Positions 7,919 to 16,308 are shown, counted from the first letter of the stretch. The stretch is 56,745 bases of DNA from an uncultured Lachnospiraceae bacterium (GCA_910585075.1 CAJUED010000015.1:1-56745), one strand, 5' to 3'. Notes: a model not told the origin generated them from the letters alone. Program-made: numbers and translations.

Positions 7919-8264
7919 ACACCCTGGGCCATACTGACATTTTATGCGCCCTTCTCTCCCTCCTTACCTGTGCGGATGAAAAACAAGACATCACGCTCAC
8001 TAACATATATAGTATAACATTTTTTTTGAAAAGATACTATGGATTAACCGCAAAATATGTTAGAATAAGTAACAGTTTAGCCTAGGACTTTTGCACTTGC
8101 TGTAAAGTCCGTGAGAATAAGTAGAGGTTGGAAAATCCGGCCCCTTGCCGAAGGCAAGCTTCAAATGGGCCGGCTTTCGTAGCTCTGAAGCAAAAAACTA
8201 AACAGTTCCGAGAATGAAGTGGATTTTATGTAAAAGTATTATAATGAAAGAGGTTTAAACCACT
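7919..8264. other. Intergenic region between divergent transporter and ttcA-like genes
   Basis: About 350 bases. The left part is AT-rich and should hold the promoter of the minus-strand transporter gene (AGTATA at 8011-8016 reads TATACT on that strand, without a clear -35). The right part holds the structured element listed separately and TATAAT at 8240-8245, which lies only 20 bases before the ttcA-like ATG and lacks a good -35. Confidence 0.45.
8062..8210 (+). ncRNA. Candidate structured RNA or leader upstream of ttcA-like gene
   Basis: No protein frame fits this stretch. GTTTAG (8075-8080) can close on CTAAAC (8198-8203). Inside are a 7-bp hairpin GGACTTT/AAAGTCC (8085-8091, 8104-8110) and a two-part arm CCGGCCC/GGGCCGG (8137-8143, 8167-8173) capped by CTTGCC-GAA-GGCAAG. 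AGAGGTT, CTCT and AAAAAACTAA recall parts of a preQ1-I aptamer, but the spacing does not fit. AGAATAAGTA occurs twice (8062 and 8114). It may be a small RNA or an unassigned riboswitch. Confidence 0.5.
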
Positions 8265-8978
8265 ATGACTTTGCAGAGAGTGTTCAGTTATATTCGCCGT
8301 GCCGCCGATGATTATCACATGATACAGGCCGGTGACAACATCGCAGTAGGTATTTCCGGAGGGAAAGACAGCCTTACGCTTCTCTACGGGCTTCACGGCC
8401 TGATGCGATTTTACCCTGAATCATTTAAAATACATGCGGTTACCGTTGATTTGGGGTTCGACAATTTAAACCTGGAAAAGATAAAAGAGCTGTGCGACAA
8501 TCTCAATATTCCATATACTGTCGTTAAGACAGATATCGCCAATATTATATTTCATGAGCGCAAGGAGTCAAATCCTTGCTCCTTATGTGCAAAAATGCGG
8601 AAAGGCGCTCTGAATGAAGCGATTAAAGCCGCCGGTTGTAACAAGGTGGCATATGCTCATCATAAAGATGATGTGGTGGAAACAATGCTTATGTCCCTGA
8701 TTTATGAAGGCAGGTTCCACACATTCAGCCCTGTAACCTACTTAGACCGCATGGATTTGACGGTAATCAGGCCGTTAATGTATATGAACGAAGCAGATGT
8801 AATTGGATTCGTCAATAAAATGAATCTGCCTGTGGTCAAAAGCCCCTGTCCTGCAGACGGACATACTAAGCGGGAATATATAAAAAACCTGTTACAACGG
8901 CTCAATCAGGAAAATCCGGGGGTAAAAGAAAGAATGTTCACCGCCATCTGCAACGGCAGGTTGGAGGGCTGGAGTTAA
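8265..8978 (+). CDS. TtcA-like PP-loop ATPase (tRNA 2-thiocytidine family)
   Basis: A 237-residue N-type ATP pyrophosphatase of the TtcA/TilS group, which adenylates a tRNA base before sulfur or amine attack. The PP-loop SGGKDSLTLLYGL is near residue 30. The cysteine pair in NPCSLCAKMRKGALNEA is the TtcA-type CxxC that binds an iron-sulfur cluster, and KSPCPADGHTKREYIKNLL supplies a third cysteine but not the second full CxxC of enterobacterial TtcA. HHKDDVVETMLM is the second active-site block. It could act on s2C32 of tRNA or be a relative with another target. AGAGG precedes the ATG. Confidence 0.82.
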   Translation: MTLQRVFSYIRRAADDYHMIQAGDNIAVGISGGKDSLTLLYGLHGLMRFYPESFKIHAVTVDLGFDNLNLEKIKELCDNLNIPYTVVKTDIANIIFHERKESNPCSLCAKMRKGALNEAIKAAGCNKVAYAHHKDDVVETMLMSLIYEGRFHTFSPVTYLDRMDLTVIRPLMYMNEADVIGFVNKMNLPVVKSPCPADGHTKREYIKNLLQRLNQENPGVKERMFTAICNGRLEGWS

Positions 8979-8995
8979 CATAGAAACGAGGAAAT

Positions 8996-10048
8996 ATGGA
9001 AAACAGTAAAAATTATCATGACGTCCAAAACAATTTAAATACACTAAAAATGCGGGAGGTTGCAAACACACTCCCCTCTTTCTGCAAAGATTTTTTCAGA
9101 GGAATACAGGAATATACTTCATCCCGCACCAGGCTGGCCTATGCTTATGACCTTCGAGTTTTTTTTGAATTTATCCATACGGAAAATAAATCTTGTTCTC
9201 ACCTGGAAATCACTGAATTTCCGCTGTCCATTTTAGATCAGATTACCCGGGAAGACATTGCGGAGTATCTTGATTACATAACTTATTATATCAAAGATGG
9301 GAAGGAATATTCTAATAATGAACGGGGTAAAAAGAGAAAACTCTCCGCCCTGAAAAGCTTTTATAATTACTTTTTTTGCGCAGAGCTTATTAAAACCAAT
9401 CCTGCCGCTCTCGTTCCCCTTCCCAAACAACACGAAAAAGAAATAATCCGTTTGGACGCTGATGAAGTGGCTATCTTGTTGGATCAGGTTGAGGACGGAG
9501 AAAAATTGACTAAAACCCAGCTCAGGTATCATAATAAAACCAAAATACGGGATGTTGCCCTTCTCACTCTCTTACTTGGAACAGGCATACGTGTTTCCGA
9601 ATGTGTGGGACTTGATATTGACGATGTTGATTTCAAGAATAATGGCATAAAAATCCGGAGAAAAGGCGGATATGAAACAGTTATATATTTTGGCGAGGAA
9701 GTCGCCGAGGCTCTTTGCGATTACCTTGAAAAGAGATGTCACATGATTCCATTGGAAGGCCATGAAAACGCATTATTTCTCTCCATGCAAAACAGAAGAA
9801 TCACTGTCCGAGCCGTTGAAAATCTGGTAAAAAAGTATACCTCCAATGTAACAGGTCTCAAAAAAATTACTCCTCATAAACTGCGCAGTACCTACGGTAC
9901 AGCCCTTTATCAGGAAACCGGCGATATCTATCTGGTTGCCGATGTTCTTGGCCATAAGGACGTAAACACCACCAGAAAACACTATGCCGCACTTGAAGAT
10001 AACCGGCGCCGAATGGCTGCCAAGGCCGTACAGCTCCGCGAAAAATAA
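8996..10048 (+). CDS. Tyrosine recombinase, XerC/XerD-like
   Basis: A 350-residue site-specific recombinase. An N-terminal SAM-like core-binding domain lies at about 25-150, with YTSSRTRLAYAYDLRVFFEF. The catalytic domain follows, with all residues of the family: Arg in GTGIRVSE, Lys in RRKGGYE, HKLRS (His-x-x-Arg), GHKD (His) and the nucleophile Tyr in RKHYAALE. It is longer than classical XerC (about 300) because of inserts in both domains. No phage or integrative-element genes flank it, so a housekeeping role in chromosome dimer resolution is more likely than an integrase role. It follows the ttcA-like gene by 17 bases. Confidence 0.88.
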   Translation: MENSKNYHDVQNNLNTLKMREVANTLPSFCKDFFRGIQEYTSSRTRLAYAYDLRVFFEFIHTENKSCSHLEITEFPLSILDQITREDIAEYLDYITYYIKDGKEYSNNERGKKRKLSALKSFYNYFFCAELIKTNPAALVPLPKQHEKEIIRLDADEVAILLDQVEDGEKLTKTQLRYHNKTKIRDVALLTLLLGTGIRVSECVGLDIDDVDFKNNGIKIRRKGGYETVIYFGEEVAEALCDYLEKRCHMIPLEGHENALFLSMQNRRITVRAVENLVKKYTSNVTGLKKITPHKLRSTYGTALYQETGDIYLVADVLGHKDVNTTRKHYAALEDNRRRMAAKAVQLREK

Positions 10049-10065
10049 TCACTCTTTTCTTTTAG

Positions 10066-10106
10066 ATTGCCGGTTTTTGCTTACAGATTTCAGCGAATCC
10101 GGCAAT
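10066..10106. terminator. Weak hairpin between convergent genes
   Basis: ATTGCCGG pairs with CCGGCAAT (8 bp, 25-base loop) between the recombinase stop and the stop of the LysM gene. There is no clear T run on either side. Confidence 0.35.
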
Positions 10107-10111
10107 TATAA

Positions 10112-10585
10112 TTAATTCGGCGTACCGTAATAAGGAAGAATCAGATGACACCCCGCGGTAATCTTATCATTTTGCAGGGAATTGATGCTTTTAACTTCTT
10201 TAATATAGTCATTACAATCATCATAGTATCGCAAGTCTCCGTACTGTCTGGCATAATTCCAGAGTGTATCCCCGTCTTCGACCGTGATACTTTTATAATA
10301 TTTATATGCCGCATCTTCATTCGATTCCTGTGCTTTCGTTCTGAACCCAAAAGAGAATGAGGATAATATGGTTATCAGTACAAGTGTAAGAAAACACATG
10401 ACAAGACGTTTTTGAAGCTGGCGTTTTCTTCTGATTTTATTTCTTAAAGACCTGGTAAGACTCAAATCTTTCTGATAACTTTCAGCTCTGTAATTTTTTG
10501 CTATAGGGCTATGTGCCTGTCTGTTCCGCATACTCTGTCTGTATTGTCCACTTCTGAGACCTGTCCGGTTTGCCACCTCTCTCAT
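10112..10585 (-). CDS. LysM-domain membrane protein, YneA-like (SOS division inhibitor candidate)
   Basis: A 157-residue protein with a long basic cytoplasmic N-terminus, one transmembrane helix at about 62-82 (LVMCFLTLVLITILSSFSFGF), and an extracellular LysM domain at about 100-150 (ITVEDGDTLWNYARQYG to LILPYYG). This layout and its position head-to-head with lexA match YneA of Bacillus, which blocks septation during the SOS response. The shared intergenic region holds LexA-box-like sites, which supports SOS control. The name is withheld because the cytoplasmic part is much longer than in YneA. A GGAGGAGGAGAG site precedes the ATG. Confidence 0.75.
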   Translation of the reverse strand: MREVANRTGLRSGQYRQSMRNRQAHSPIAKNYRAESYQKDLSLTRSLRNKIRRKRQLQKRLVMCFLTLVLITILSSFSFGFRTKAQESNEDAAYKYYKSITVEDGDTLWNYARQYGDLRYYDDCNDYIKEVKSINSLQNDKITAGCHLILPYYGTPN

Positions 10586-10761
10586 ACTCTCTCCTCCTCC
10601 GTAATATCACAGATTCATATTACACATCAACGACCTTCCAATTCGTAAGTTCTTTTGCAAGTTCTTTATAAATAGTTTTATGTACGGAAAACAATTAATG
10701 TGAATACATATCATAAATGTATATGGTAGACATAGCCGATATACACATATTATGAACATTC

Positions 10762-10791
10762 ACTATAACCAATTATAAAAACATGTCACAA
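10762..10791 (-). promoter_or_regulatory. Possible promoter of the YneA-like gene
   Basis: On the minus strand TTGTGA and TATAGT are separated by 18 bases. The first LexA-box-like sites lie just upstream of the -35, and GAACATTC at 10754-10761 lies near the start point. An alternative TTGTTT-N17-TTATAA pair is at 10666-10694. Confidence 0.4.
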
Positions 10792-10801
10792 TCATATATC
10801 G

Positions 10802-10828
10802 CGAACGTATGTTGCGAACATTTGTTTT
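10802..10828. promoter_or_regulatory. Two abutting LexA-box-like sites
   Basis: CGAACGTATGTTGC (10802-10815) and CGAACATTTGTTTT (10815-10828) both fit the Gram-positive LexA (Cheo) box pattern CGAAC-N4-GTT. Their spacing of 13 bases is unusual for single-operator promoters. Confidence 0.7.
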
Positions 10829-10843
10829 ATTAACTGATTATAT

Positions 10844-10857
10844 CGAACAAATATTCT
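10844..10857. promoter_or_regulatory. LexA-box-like site
   Basis: CGAACAAATATTCT keeps the CGAAC half and a weaker right half. It lies between the outer pair and the lexA-proximal sites. Confidence 0.5.
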
Positions 10858-10884
10858 GATGTCAACTGTTTTAGGGAAAATATT

Positions 10885-10912
10885 CGAACAAATATTTGGA
10901 ATATATGTTTGC
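10885..10912. promoter_or_regulatory. Two LexA-box-like sites overlapping the lexA promoter
   Basis: CGAACAAATATTTG (10885-10898) is followed at once by GAATATATGTTTGC (10899-10912). The second covers the first four bases of the -35 box of lexA, which would allow autorepression. Confidence 0.65.
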
Positions 10913-10937
10913 TATTATTTGATTTTTATGTTATACT
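10909..10937 (+). promoter_or_regulatory. Sigma-A promoter of lexA
   Basis: TTGCTA and TATACT are separated by 17 bases. The start point would leave a leader of about 170 bases, which contains a 7-bp stem ATACCCT/AGGGTAT at 10959-10965 and 10981-10987. Confidence 0.65.
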
Positions 10938-11112
10938 TGATAAAATCAGTGATATTTGATACCCTGTCAACTCTTACCGTAGGGTATTTGACTTTCTCAA
11001 GTAATGAAGAAAGATAGCTGTGTGCAAGAGATGCAAAGCGCAAGAGTGCCTTTGACATTCAGGATATTTGAACGCACCGTACGGACGGCTTATGCATAAG
11101 GAGGATATTTAT

Positions 11113-11730
11113 ATGGGATATGGTAAAATCAGTGCCAAGCAACAGGAAATCTTAGATTATATTAAAGATGAAATTTTAAAGCGGGGCTATCCCCCGGCGG
11201 TCAGGGAAATCTGTGAAGCCGTCAATTTAAAATCAACTTCTTCCGTTCATTCTCATTTGGAAACTCTTGAAAAAAATGGTTATATCAGACGTGACCCCAC
11301 CAAACCAAGAGCCATAGAAATATGTGATGACAGTTTTCAAATGATGCGCACTGAGATGGTCAGTCTTCCGATAATCGGCCGTGTTGCAGCAGGTACTCCT
11401 ATACTTGCAGAGGAAAATATTGAGGACTATTTCCCGGTTCCTGCCGAACTTGTTCCAAGCGGAGAATCTTTCATTTTAAATGTAAAAGGAGATTCTATGA
11501 TTAATGCGGGGATTTTGAGCGGAGATCAGATTTTTGTCAACGCCTGCAGCACTGCAAGCAACGGAGATATGGTGGTCGCCCTTATAGACGATTCCGCCAC
11601 GGTGAAAACTTTCTATAAAGAAGAAGGACATATTCGTCTGCAGCCGGAGAATGATACCATGGATCCGATTATTGTGGATGATTGTCAGATTTTGGGGAAA
11701 GTTTTTGGCGTATTCCGTGTTTTTCATTAG
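11113..11730 (+). CDS. lexA: LexA repressor
   Basis: SOS-response repressor that cuts itself when stimulated by RecA filaments. The chosen start (MGYGKISAKQQEIL) follows AAGGAGG by eight bases; an upstream in-frame start 15 codons earlier lacks a ribosome site. The 205-residue protein has a winged helix at 1-65 (PPAVREICEAVNLKSTSSVH), the cleavage bond Ala93-Gly94 in GRVAAGTP, the catalytic Ser128 in KGDSM and Lys165 in ATVKTF. All are intact. The divergent YneA-like gene and the boxes between them form the expected SOS arrangement. Confidence 0.97.
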   Translation: MGYGKISAKQQEILDYIKDEILKRGYPPAVREICEAVNLKSTSSVHSHLETLEKNGYIRRDPTKPRAIEICDDSFQMMRTEMVSLPIIGRVAAGTPILAEENIEDYFPVPAELVPSGESFILNVKGDSMINAGILSGDQIFVNACSTASNGDMVVALIDDSATVKTFYKEEGHIRLQPENDTMDPIIVDDCQILGKVFGVFRVFH

Positions 11731-11742
11731 AATATGTTTACT

Positions 11743-11782
11743 AAAAGGCTGTTGCCCCTCACATTCCCGGCAACAGCCTTTA
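11743..11782. terminator. Bidirectional terminator between lexA and the kinase-like gene
   Basis: AAAGGCTGTTGCC and GGCAACAGCCTTT form a perfect 13-bp stem with a 12-base loop. A and T runs at the two ends allow termination of both convergent genes. Confidence 0.88.
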
Positions 11783-11808
11783 TCCTGACCAATCAGGCAG
11801 ATTACATA

Positions 11809-12432
11809 TTATTTAAACCGCACATTAATATAAGAAATAATTTCTTCCACACATCTGTCATACCCTAATTTGGAACTGTTCAGGCACAAATCATAATTAC
11901 GGGCATCCGTCCATTCTCTGCCTGTATAATATTCATAGTATTCAGCTCTGTGTTTATCGGTTTTCAGAATAAATTTTTCCAGTTCTTTTGAAGGCATGCT
12001 GTGCTTTGTTGCTGCCTGCTCCATACAATACTCATGAGGTGCATGAATGAATACGCTGAGGACATTGTCATAATCTTTCAGGATAAAGTCCGCACAGCGC
12101 CCTACAATCACGCAGGACTCTTCTTTCGCCAGCTGCTTAATGATTTTTGCCTGATAGTTAAACAGGTTCTGGGTGGAAACAAAGTCGTCGCTTTCAGGTG
12201 GAATGAGTTCTCCCCGGTATATGCTGTGAGCCACTTTAAAAAGTCTGGTACTTTTTATTTTTTCATCCGCATTGGCAAAAAGAGCTTCATTGATGCCGCT
12301 GTCCTCGGAAGCCAGCTTCATAAGCTCCTTATCGTAAAAATGAATGCCCATTTTCTCAGCCAGCATATTTCCAATCGTACGCCCGCCGCTTCCATACTGC
12401 CTTGCAATTGTGATCACAATTTTGTCTTTCAT
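11809..12432 (-). CDS. Cytidylate-kinase-like family protein, second copy
   Basis: A 207-residue paralogue of the gene at 3.9 kb. It starts at the ATG that follows GGAGGTGCTT. The loop reads ARQYGSGGRTIG, again without a Walker A lysine, followed by IHFYDKELM, the middle EESCVIVGRCADFIL and the end YDLCLNSSKLGYD. The shared motifs across both proteins show common descent; the biochemical role is not known. It lies 75 bases past the livF stop on the same strand and may be read from the liv operon, or from a promoter I did not find. Confidence 0.87.
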   Translation of the reverse strand: MKDKIVITIARQYGSGGRTIGNMLAEKMGIHFYDKELMKLASEDSGINEALFANADEKIKSTRLFKVAHSIYRGELIPPESDDFVSTQNLFNYQAKIIKQLAKEESCVIVGRCADFILKDYDNVLSVFIHAPHEYCMEQAATKHSMPSKELEKFILKTDKHRAEYYEYYTGREWTDARNYDLCLNSSKLGYDRCVEEIISYINVRFK

Positions 12433-12506
12433 AAGCACCTCCATCCCCACTACATCCCGCAGATTTGGGCTCAGGTCCAAATTTGTTGAATGTAAAATCT
12501 CTGTTT

Positions 12507-13217
12507 CTATTCTCCAAGATACGCCTTCTTTATGGAATCATTGTTAAGGAGTTCATCCGCTTTCCCCTCCAGCACAATCCTGCCGGTCTCAAGCACATAT
12601 GCCCTGTCTGAAATGGACAACGCTTTCTTTGCATTTTGTTCCACCAGCAATACCGTAGTACCTCCGGCGCTGACCTCCTTGATAATGTCAAAGATTTCAT
12701 TGACAAATATAGGGGAAAGTCCCATGGAGGGTTCATCCATTAAAATAATTCTGGGCTGGGACATAAGAGCCCTGCCCATAGCCAGCATCTGCTGCTCACC
12801 GCCGCTTAGCGTGCCTGCCAGCTGGTTCTGCCTCTCCTCCAGCCTTGGAAAGCGTTTATACACCGTCTCAAGATTCCCGGCTATCTCCTCTTTATCCTTT
12901 CGTGTATAAGCGCCCATTTTCAGATTCTGTAAGACGGAAAGATTGGCAAACACGCGCCGCCCTTCCGGAACATGGGCCATTCCCATGGAAACAATCTTAT
13001 GGGCGGGCGTCTTTGTGAGCTCCTTGCCATCAAAGACAACGGAGCCTTTCCTTGCTTCCAACAGGCCGGTAATCGTGTGCAGAATCGTCGTTTTACCGGC
13101 TCCGTTTGCCCCGATAAGGGCAATAACCTCGCCCTCATTCACCTCAAAGGAAACACCCTTTATGGCCTGAATCATTCCATAATATACTTCCAAATCCTTT
13201 ATCTCAAGCATTGCCAT
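12507..13217 (-). CDS. livF: Branched-chain amino acid ABC transporter, ATPase LivF
   Basis: One of the two cytoplasmic ATPases of the high-affinity branched-chain amino acid importer. The 236-residue protein has Walker A GANGAGKTT near residue 35, signature LSGGEQQMLAMGRAL, Walker B RIILMDEPS, and the short LivF-type end. A second ATG two codons downstream is equally possible; GGAGG lies 11 bases before the first. It is the last transporter gene of a livJ-H-M-G-F set, all on the minus strand. Confidence 0.95.
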   Translation of the reverse strand: MAMLEIKDLEVYYGMIQAIKGVSFEVNEGEVIALIGANGAGKTTILHTITGLLEARKGSVVFDGKELTKTPAHKIVSMGMAHVPEGRRVFANLSVLQNLKMGAYTRKDKEEIAGNLETVYKRFPRLEERQNQLAGTLSGGEQQMLAMGRALMSQPRIILMDEPSMGLSPIFVNEIFDIIKEVSAGGTTVLLVEQNAKKALSISDRAYVLETGRIVLEGKADELLNNDSIKKAYLGE

Positions 13218-13296
13218 CGCTTAGCATACCTCCATCTTGTATTACGGTCACAGTTTGAATTATTGCATCAAACGCCGTCCCACTCTTTGTAAGTCT

Positions 13297-14058
13297 CTAT
13301 TCACCCAGATACGCCGTGATAACCTGCGGATCGTTGAGCACGGCTGCCGTTTCCCCTTTTGCCAGTATACGTCCAAAATTGAGCACGGTAAGCTCCTCAC
13401 AAATACCTGAAACCAGCTTCATATCATGTTCAATTAAAAGAATCGTCATGTCAAAATTGTCACGGACAAAACGTATGGTGTCCATAAGCTCTCTGGTTTC
13501 ATTAGGATTCATGCCCGCAGCCGGTTCGTCAAGTAAAAGCAGTTTGGGTTCCGTGGCAAGGGCCCTGGCGATTTCAAGCTTACGCTGTTTTCCATATGGA
13601 AGGTTGGCCGCCAGATAATCCGCTTCCTGTTCAAGCTCAAAAACCTTCAAAAGCTCCATTGCCTTTTCCGTCATTGCCTTTTCCATTTTAAAATAGCCTG
13701 GCAGTCTGAAAATACCTTCAACGGTGGAATACTTATAATGATTGTGAAGCCCCACTTTTACATTGTCAATTACACTGAGCTCCTTAAACAATCTGATATT
13801 CTGAAAGGTTCTTGCGATTCCGGCTTTGTTAATTTCTATGGTTTTCAGCCCCGTAATATTCACCCCGTCAAGGGTAATGATACCTTCGCTGGGTTTATAC
13901 ACCCCCGTAAGCAGGTTAAACACTGTGGTTTTTCCTGCACCGTTCGGTCCGATAAGACCGTACAGCTGCCCCTTTTTAATGGTCACCTCAAAGTCATCCA
14001 CCGCCCGCAGGCCCCCAAAGGAAATGCCTAAATTTTTTACTTCCAATAATGCCGCCAT
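13297..14058 (-). CDS. livG: Branched-chain amino acid ABC transporter, ATPase LivG
   Basis: The second ATPase of the importer, 253 residues. It shows Walker A GPNGAGKTT, the LivG-type insertion with KAGIARTFQNIRLFKELSV, a signature in the form LPYGKQRKLEIARAL, Walker B LLLLDEPAAGMNP and the switch histidine in LIEHDMKLV. The altered signature (PYGKQR rather than SGGQ) is normal for LivG. It lies only one base from the livM stop and shares its transcript. Confidence 0.95.
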   Translation of the reverse strand: MAALLEVKNLGISFGGLRAVDDFEVTIKKGQLYGLIGPNGAGKTTVFNLLTGVYKPSEGIITLDGVNITGLKTIEINKAGIARTFQNIRLFKELSVIDNVKVGLHNHYKYSTVEGIFRLPGYFKMEKAMTEKAMELLKVFELEQEADYLAANLPYGKQRKLEIARALATEPKLLLLDEPAAGMNPNETRELMDTIRFVRDNFDMTILLIEHDMKLVSGICEELTVLNFGRILAKGETAAVLNDPQVITAYLGE

Positions 14059-14059
14059 A

Positions 14060-15127
14060 TCACTGCACCTCCCCGGTTTTCTTTAAAAGCCGTTTTAAGG
14101 AATATTTTTTTCTTAAATTAATCAGCTTCGGACTCCAGTTAAACAACATCATAACGATCAGGACAATGGAATAAATCAACATACGATAATTGCTCAGCCC
14201 CCGTAAGAGTTCAGGGAGCAGCGTCAAAATCACTGCTGAAATAATAGAGCCTCTTATATTGCCAATTCCGCCAAGGACAACAAACACAAGTATCATAATG
14301 GACATATTATAGCCAAAGTTTTTCGGCGTAGCCATCAGGCTGCTCAGGTTATGGGAATACAATACGCCCGCCATACCTGCCAGCGCCGCCGAAACGGAAA
14401 ATGCCATCAGCTTATACTTGGTAATGTTAATGCCAACGGATTCGGCGGCAATCAGGTTATCCCTGATGGACATAATGGCACGCCCATCCCTTGAATGAAT
14501 TAAATTCAGAACAATAACCAGCGTGATGATAATAAGTATAATACCGATTGTAAAGGTTGCATCTTTAGGGGTTCCCGTAATTCCCTGTGCCCCATTGATA
14601 ATCACATCCCCATCTTCCATAAGTCCCAGCGACATGGAATCTTTCGTGGAAAAATGTAATCCGTTTGCATCCTTTCCAACATATAAAACATTGATGATAT
14701 TTTTGATGATTTCCCCGAAAGCCAGGGTAACAATGGCCAGATAGTCGCCCCGCAGCCTTAAAACCGGCATTCCTATCAAAAATCCCACTATCCCCGCCGA
14801 GAGGGCTCCGATAAGAATGGCAATCACAAAACGCAGGAGGCTTACTTCAATCACATCCTGCATATACCTTGAAAAGAAAGCTCCGGCAAAGGCGCCAACA
14901 CACATAAATCCCGCATGCCCAAGACTTAACTCTCCTAAAATCCCTACTGTCAGGTTAAGAGAGACCGCAAGGATCACATAAACACATAAAGGAACCAATA
15001 ATCCCTGCAGCAGGCTCGAAATATGCCCCGTCTTTATCATAATCTCCATGATAAGATAGGCAAGAATCACAATACCATAAGTGATAAGATTATCTTTTAC
15101 ATTTTTGCTTAACTTAAGCCCTTTCAT
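14060..15127 (-). CDS. livM: Branched-chain amino acid ABC transporter permease LivM
   Basis: Inner permease subunit, 355 residues with about nine hydrophobic helices. The family loop is LSLGHAGFMCVGAFAGAFFS near residue 70, and the coupling region reads SIRDNLIAAESVGINITKYKLMAFSVSAALAGMAG. The start chosen is the ATG five bases after GGAGG; a GTG four codons upstream overlaps the ribosome site and is unlikely. The gene is between livH and livG. Confidence 0.94.
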   Translation of the reverse strand: MKGLKLSKNVKDNLITYGIVILAYLIMEIMIKTGHISSLLQGLLVPLCVYVILAVSLNLTVGILGELSLGHAGFMCVGAFAGAFFSRYMQDVIEVSLLRFVIAILIGALSAGIVGFLIGMPVLRLRGDYLAIVTLAFGEIIKNIINVLYVGKDANGLHFSTKDSMSLGLMEDGDVIINGAQGITGTPKDATFTIGIILIIITLVIVLNLIHSRDGRAIMSIRDNLIAAESVGINITKYKLMAFSVSAALAGMAGVLYSHNLSSLMATPKNFGYNMSIMILVFVVLGGIGNIRGSIISAVILTLLPELLRGLSNYRMLIYSIVLIVMMLFNWSPKLINLRKKYSLKRLLKKTGEVQ

Positions 15128-15218
15128 TTTGACCTCCACACCGTCAGCCTGTAAACAAAGCCTGGCGTAACTTCATATTAAACGCCGCCGTGCTCCGCAA
15201 GGCGTCTTATTTTGCTTC

Positions 15219-16103
15219 TTAAACCTTTTCCTGAATCTTCTTTCCTAAAATACCTGTAGGTTTTACCAGAAGAACCACAATCAACACAAGAAATACTATG
15301 GCGTCCGCCATTTGGGATGAAATGTATGCCTTTCCCAATATTTCTATAACGCCAAGCACAATTCCGCCAATAAGCGCCCCCGGTATGGAACCTATCCCGC
15401 CAAAGACCGCCGCAACAAACGCTTTGATACCCGGCATGGAACCGGTATACGGTGTAAGCGAAGGGTATGCGGAGCAAAGAAGCATCCCGGCAATAGCCGC
15501 AAGGGCCGAACCAATGGCAAAGGTAAGGGAGATGGTACCGTTTACATTGATTCCCATAAGCTGTGCGGCTCCCTTATCCTCGGAAACAGCCAGCATGGCC
15601 TGACCTGCCTTTGTCTTATTAATAAAAAGGGTAAGTCCAATCATAATCACGATACATGAAATAATCGTAACAATGGTTTCTCCTGAAATGATAATCTGCC
15701 CTTCGGCAAGCTTAATCGCAGGCACGGTTACCACAGAAGTAAATGCTTTTGTGTTTGCACCAAAAATCAGCAGAGCCATATTTTGAAGGAAGTAGCTGAC
15801 CCCAATAGCCGTAATGAGAACTGCAAGGGATGATGCGGCCTGACGCAAAGGCCTGTATGCAATATATTCAATCGTTATGCCAAGCAGAGTACATAAAACC
15901 ACCGCTAAAAGAATCCCGATCATAGGAGGCAGCCCCTGCATGCTGACGGCAAAAAAAATGGTAAAGCCCCCCACCATAATAACATCGCCATGGGCAAAGT
16001 TCAGCATCTTGGCAATGCCATACACCATTGTATACCCCAAAGCTATGATGGCATATACGCTTCCCAAACTGATTCCATTGATTAAATAGGATATAAAGCT
16101 CAT
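15219..16103 (-). CDS. livH: Branched-chain amino acid ABC transporter permease LivH
   Basis: The other permease, 294 residues with about eight helices. It begins MSFISYLINGISLGSVYAII and contains the family block MVYGIAKMLNFAHGDVIMVG, a coupling loop VSEDKGAAQLMGINVNGTISLTFAIGSAL (shown here in parts: VSEDKGAAQLMGI) and PGALIGGIVLGVIE near the end. It opens the permease-ATPase part of the operon, 205 bases past livJ. Confidence 0.94.
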   Translation of the reverse strand: MSFISYLINGISLGSVYAIIALGYTMVYGIAKMLNFAHGDVIMVGGFTIFFAVSMQGLPPMIGILLAVVLCTLLGITIEYIAYRPLRQAASSLAVLITAIGVSYFLQNMALLIFGANTKAFTSVVTVPAIKLAEGQIIISGETIVTIISCIVIMIGLTLFINKTKAGQAMLAVSEDKGAAQLMGINVNGTISLTFAIGSALAAIAGMLLCSAYPSLTPYTGSMPGIKAFVAAVFGGIGSIPGALIGGIVLGVIEILGKAYISSQMADAIVFLVLIVVLLVKPTGILGKKIQEKV

Positions 16104-16219
16104 AAAACGCCTCCATTGTAAAATTTATTAATTTAGTATAGCAGATGTAACGGCCTGCTGACAAGTTTGTGTTGCAATTTTTACTTTTTTCCATATGCGG
16201 CTCTGTTTATATAAGCGAA

Positions 16220-16250
16220 AAGAGGGCTGACCTGCAACCCTCTTGTTCCA
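16220..16250 (-). terminator. Attenuating hairpin between livJ and livH
   Basis: On the minus strand AAGAGGG pairs with CCCTCTT around an 11-base loop and is followed by TTCGCTTATAT. It would let livJ be made in excess over the membrane subunits, the usual stoichiometry for binding-protein systems. Confidence 0.55.
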
Positions 16251-16308
16251 TCTACTTTTATTCTTGCAGATTCGCGACTATGAAGCCTGAAGGCCAAATA
16301 GTTACTTC

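Noticed and set aside
8123..8201. preQ1-I riboswitch before the ttcA-like gene
   Set aside because: AGAGGTT, CTCT and AAAAAACTAA are present in order, but about 50 bases with a GC arm sit where the aptamer has a short loop, and the loop-tail pairing does not form. The downstream gene is also not a queuosine gene.
8996..10048. Integrase of an integrated element
   Set aside because: No attachment-site repeat, tRNA, excisionase, phage or conjugation genes lie nearby; a Xer-type housekeeping role is simpler.
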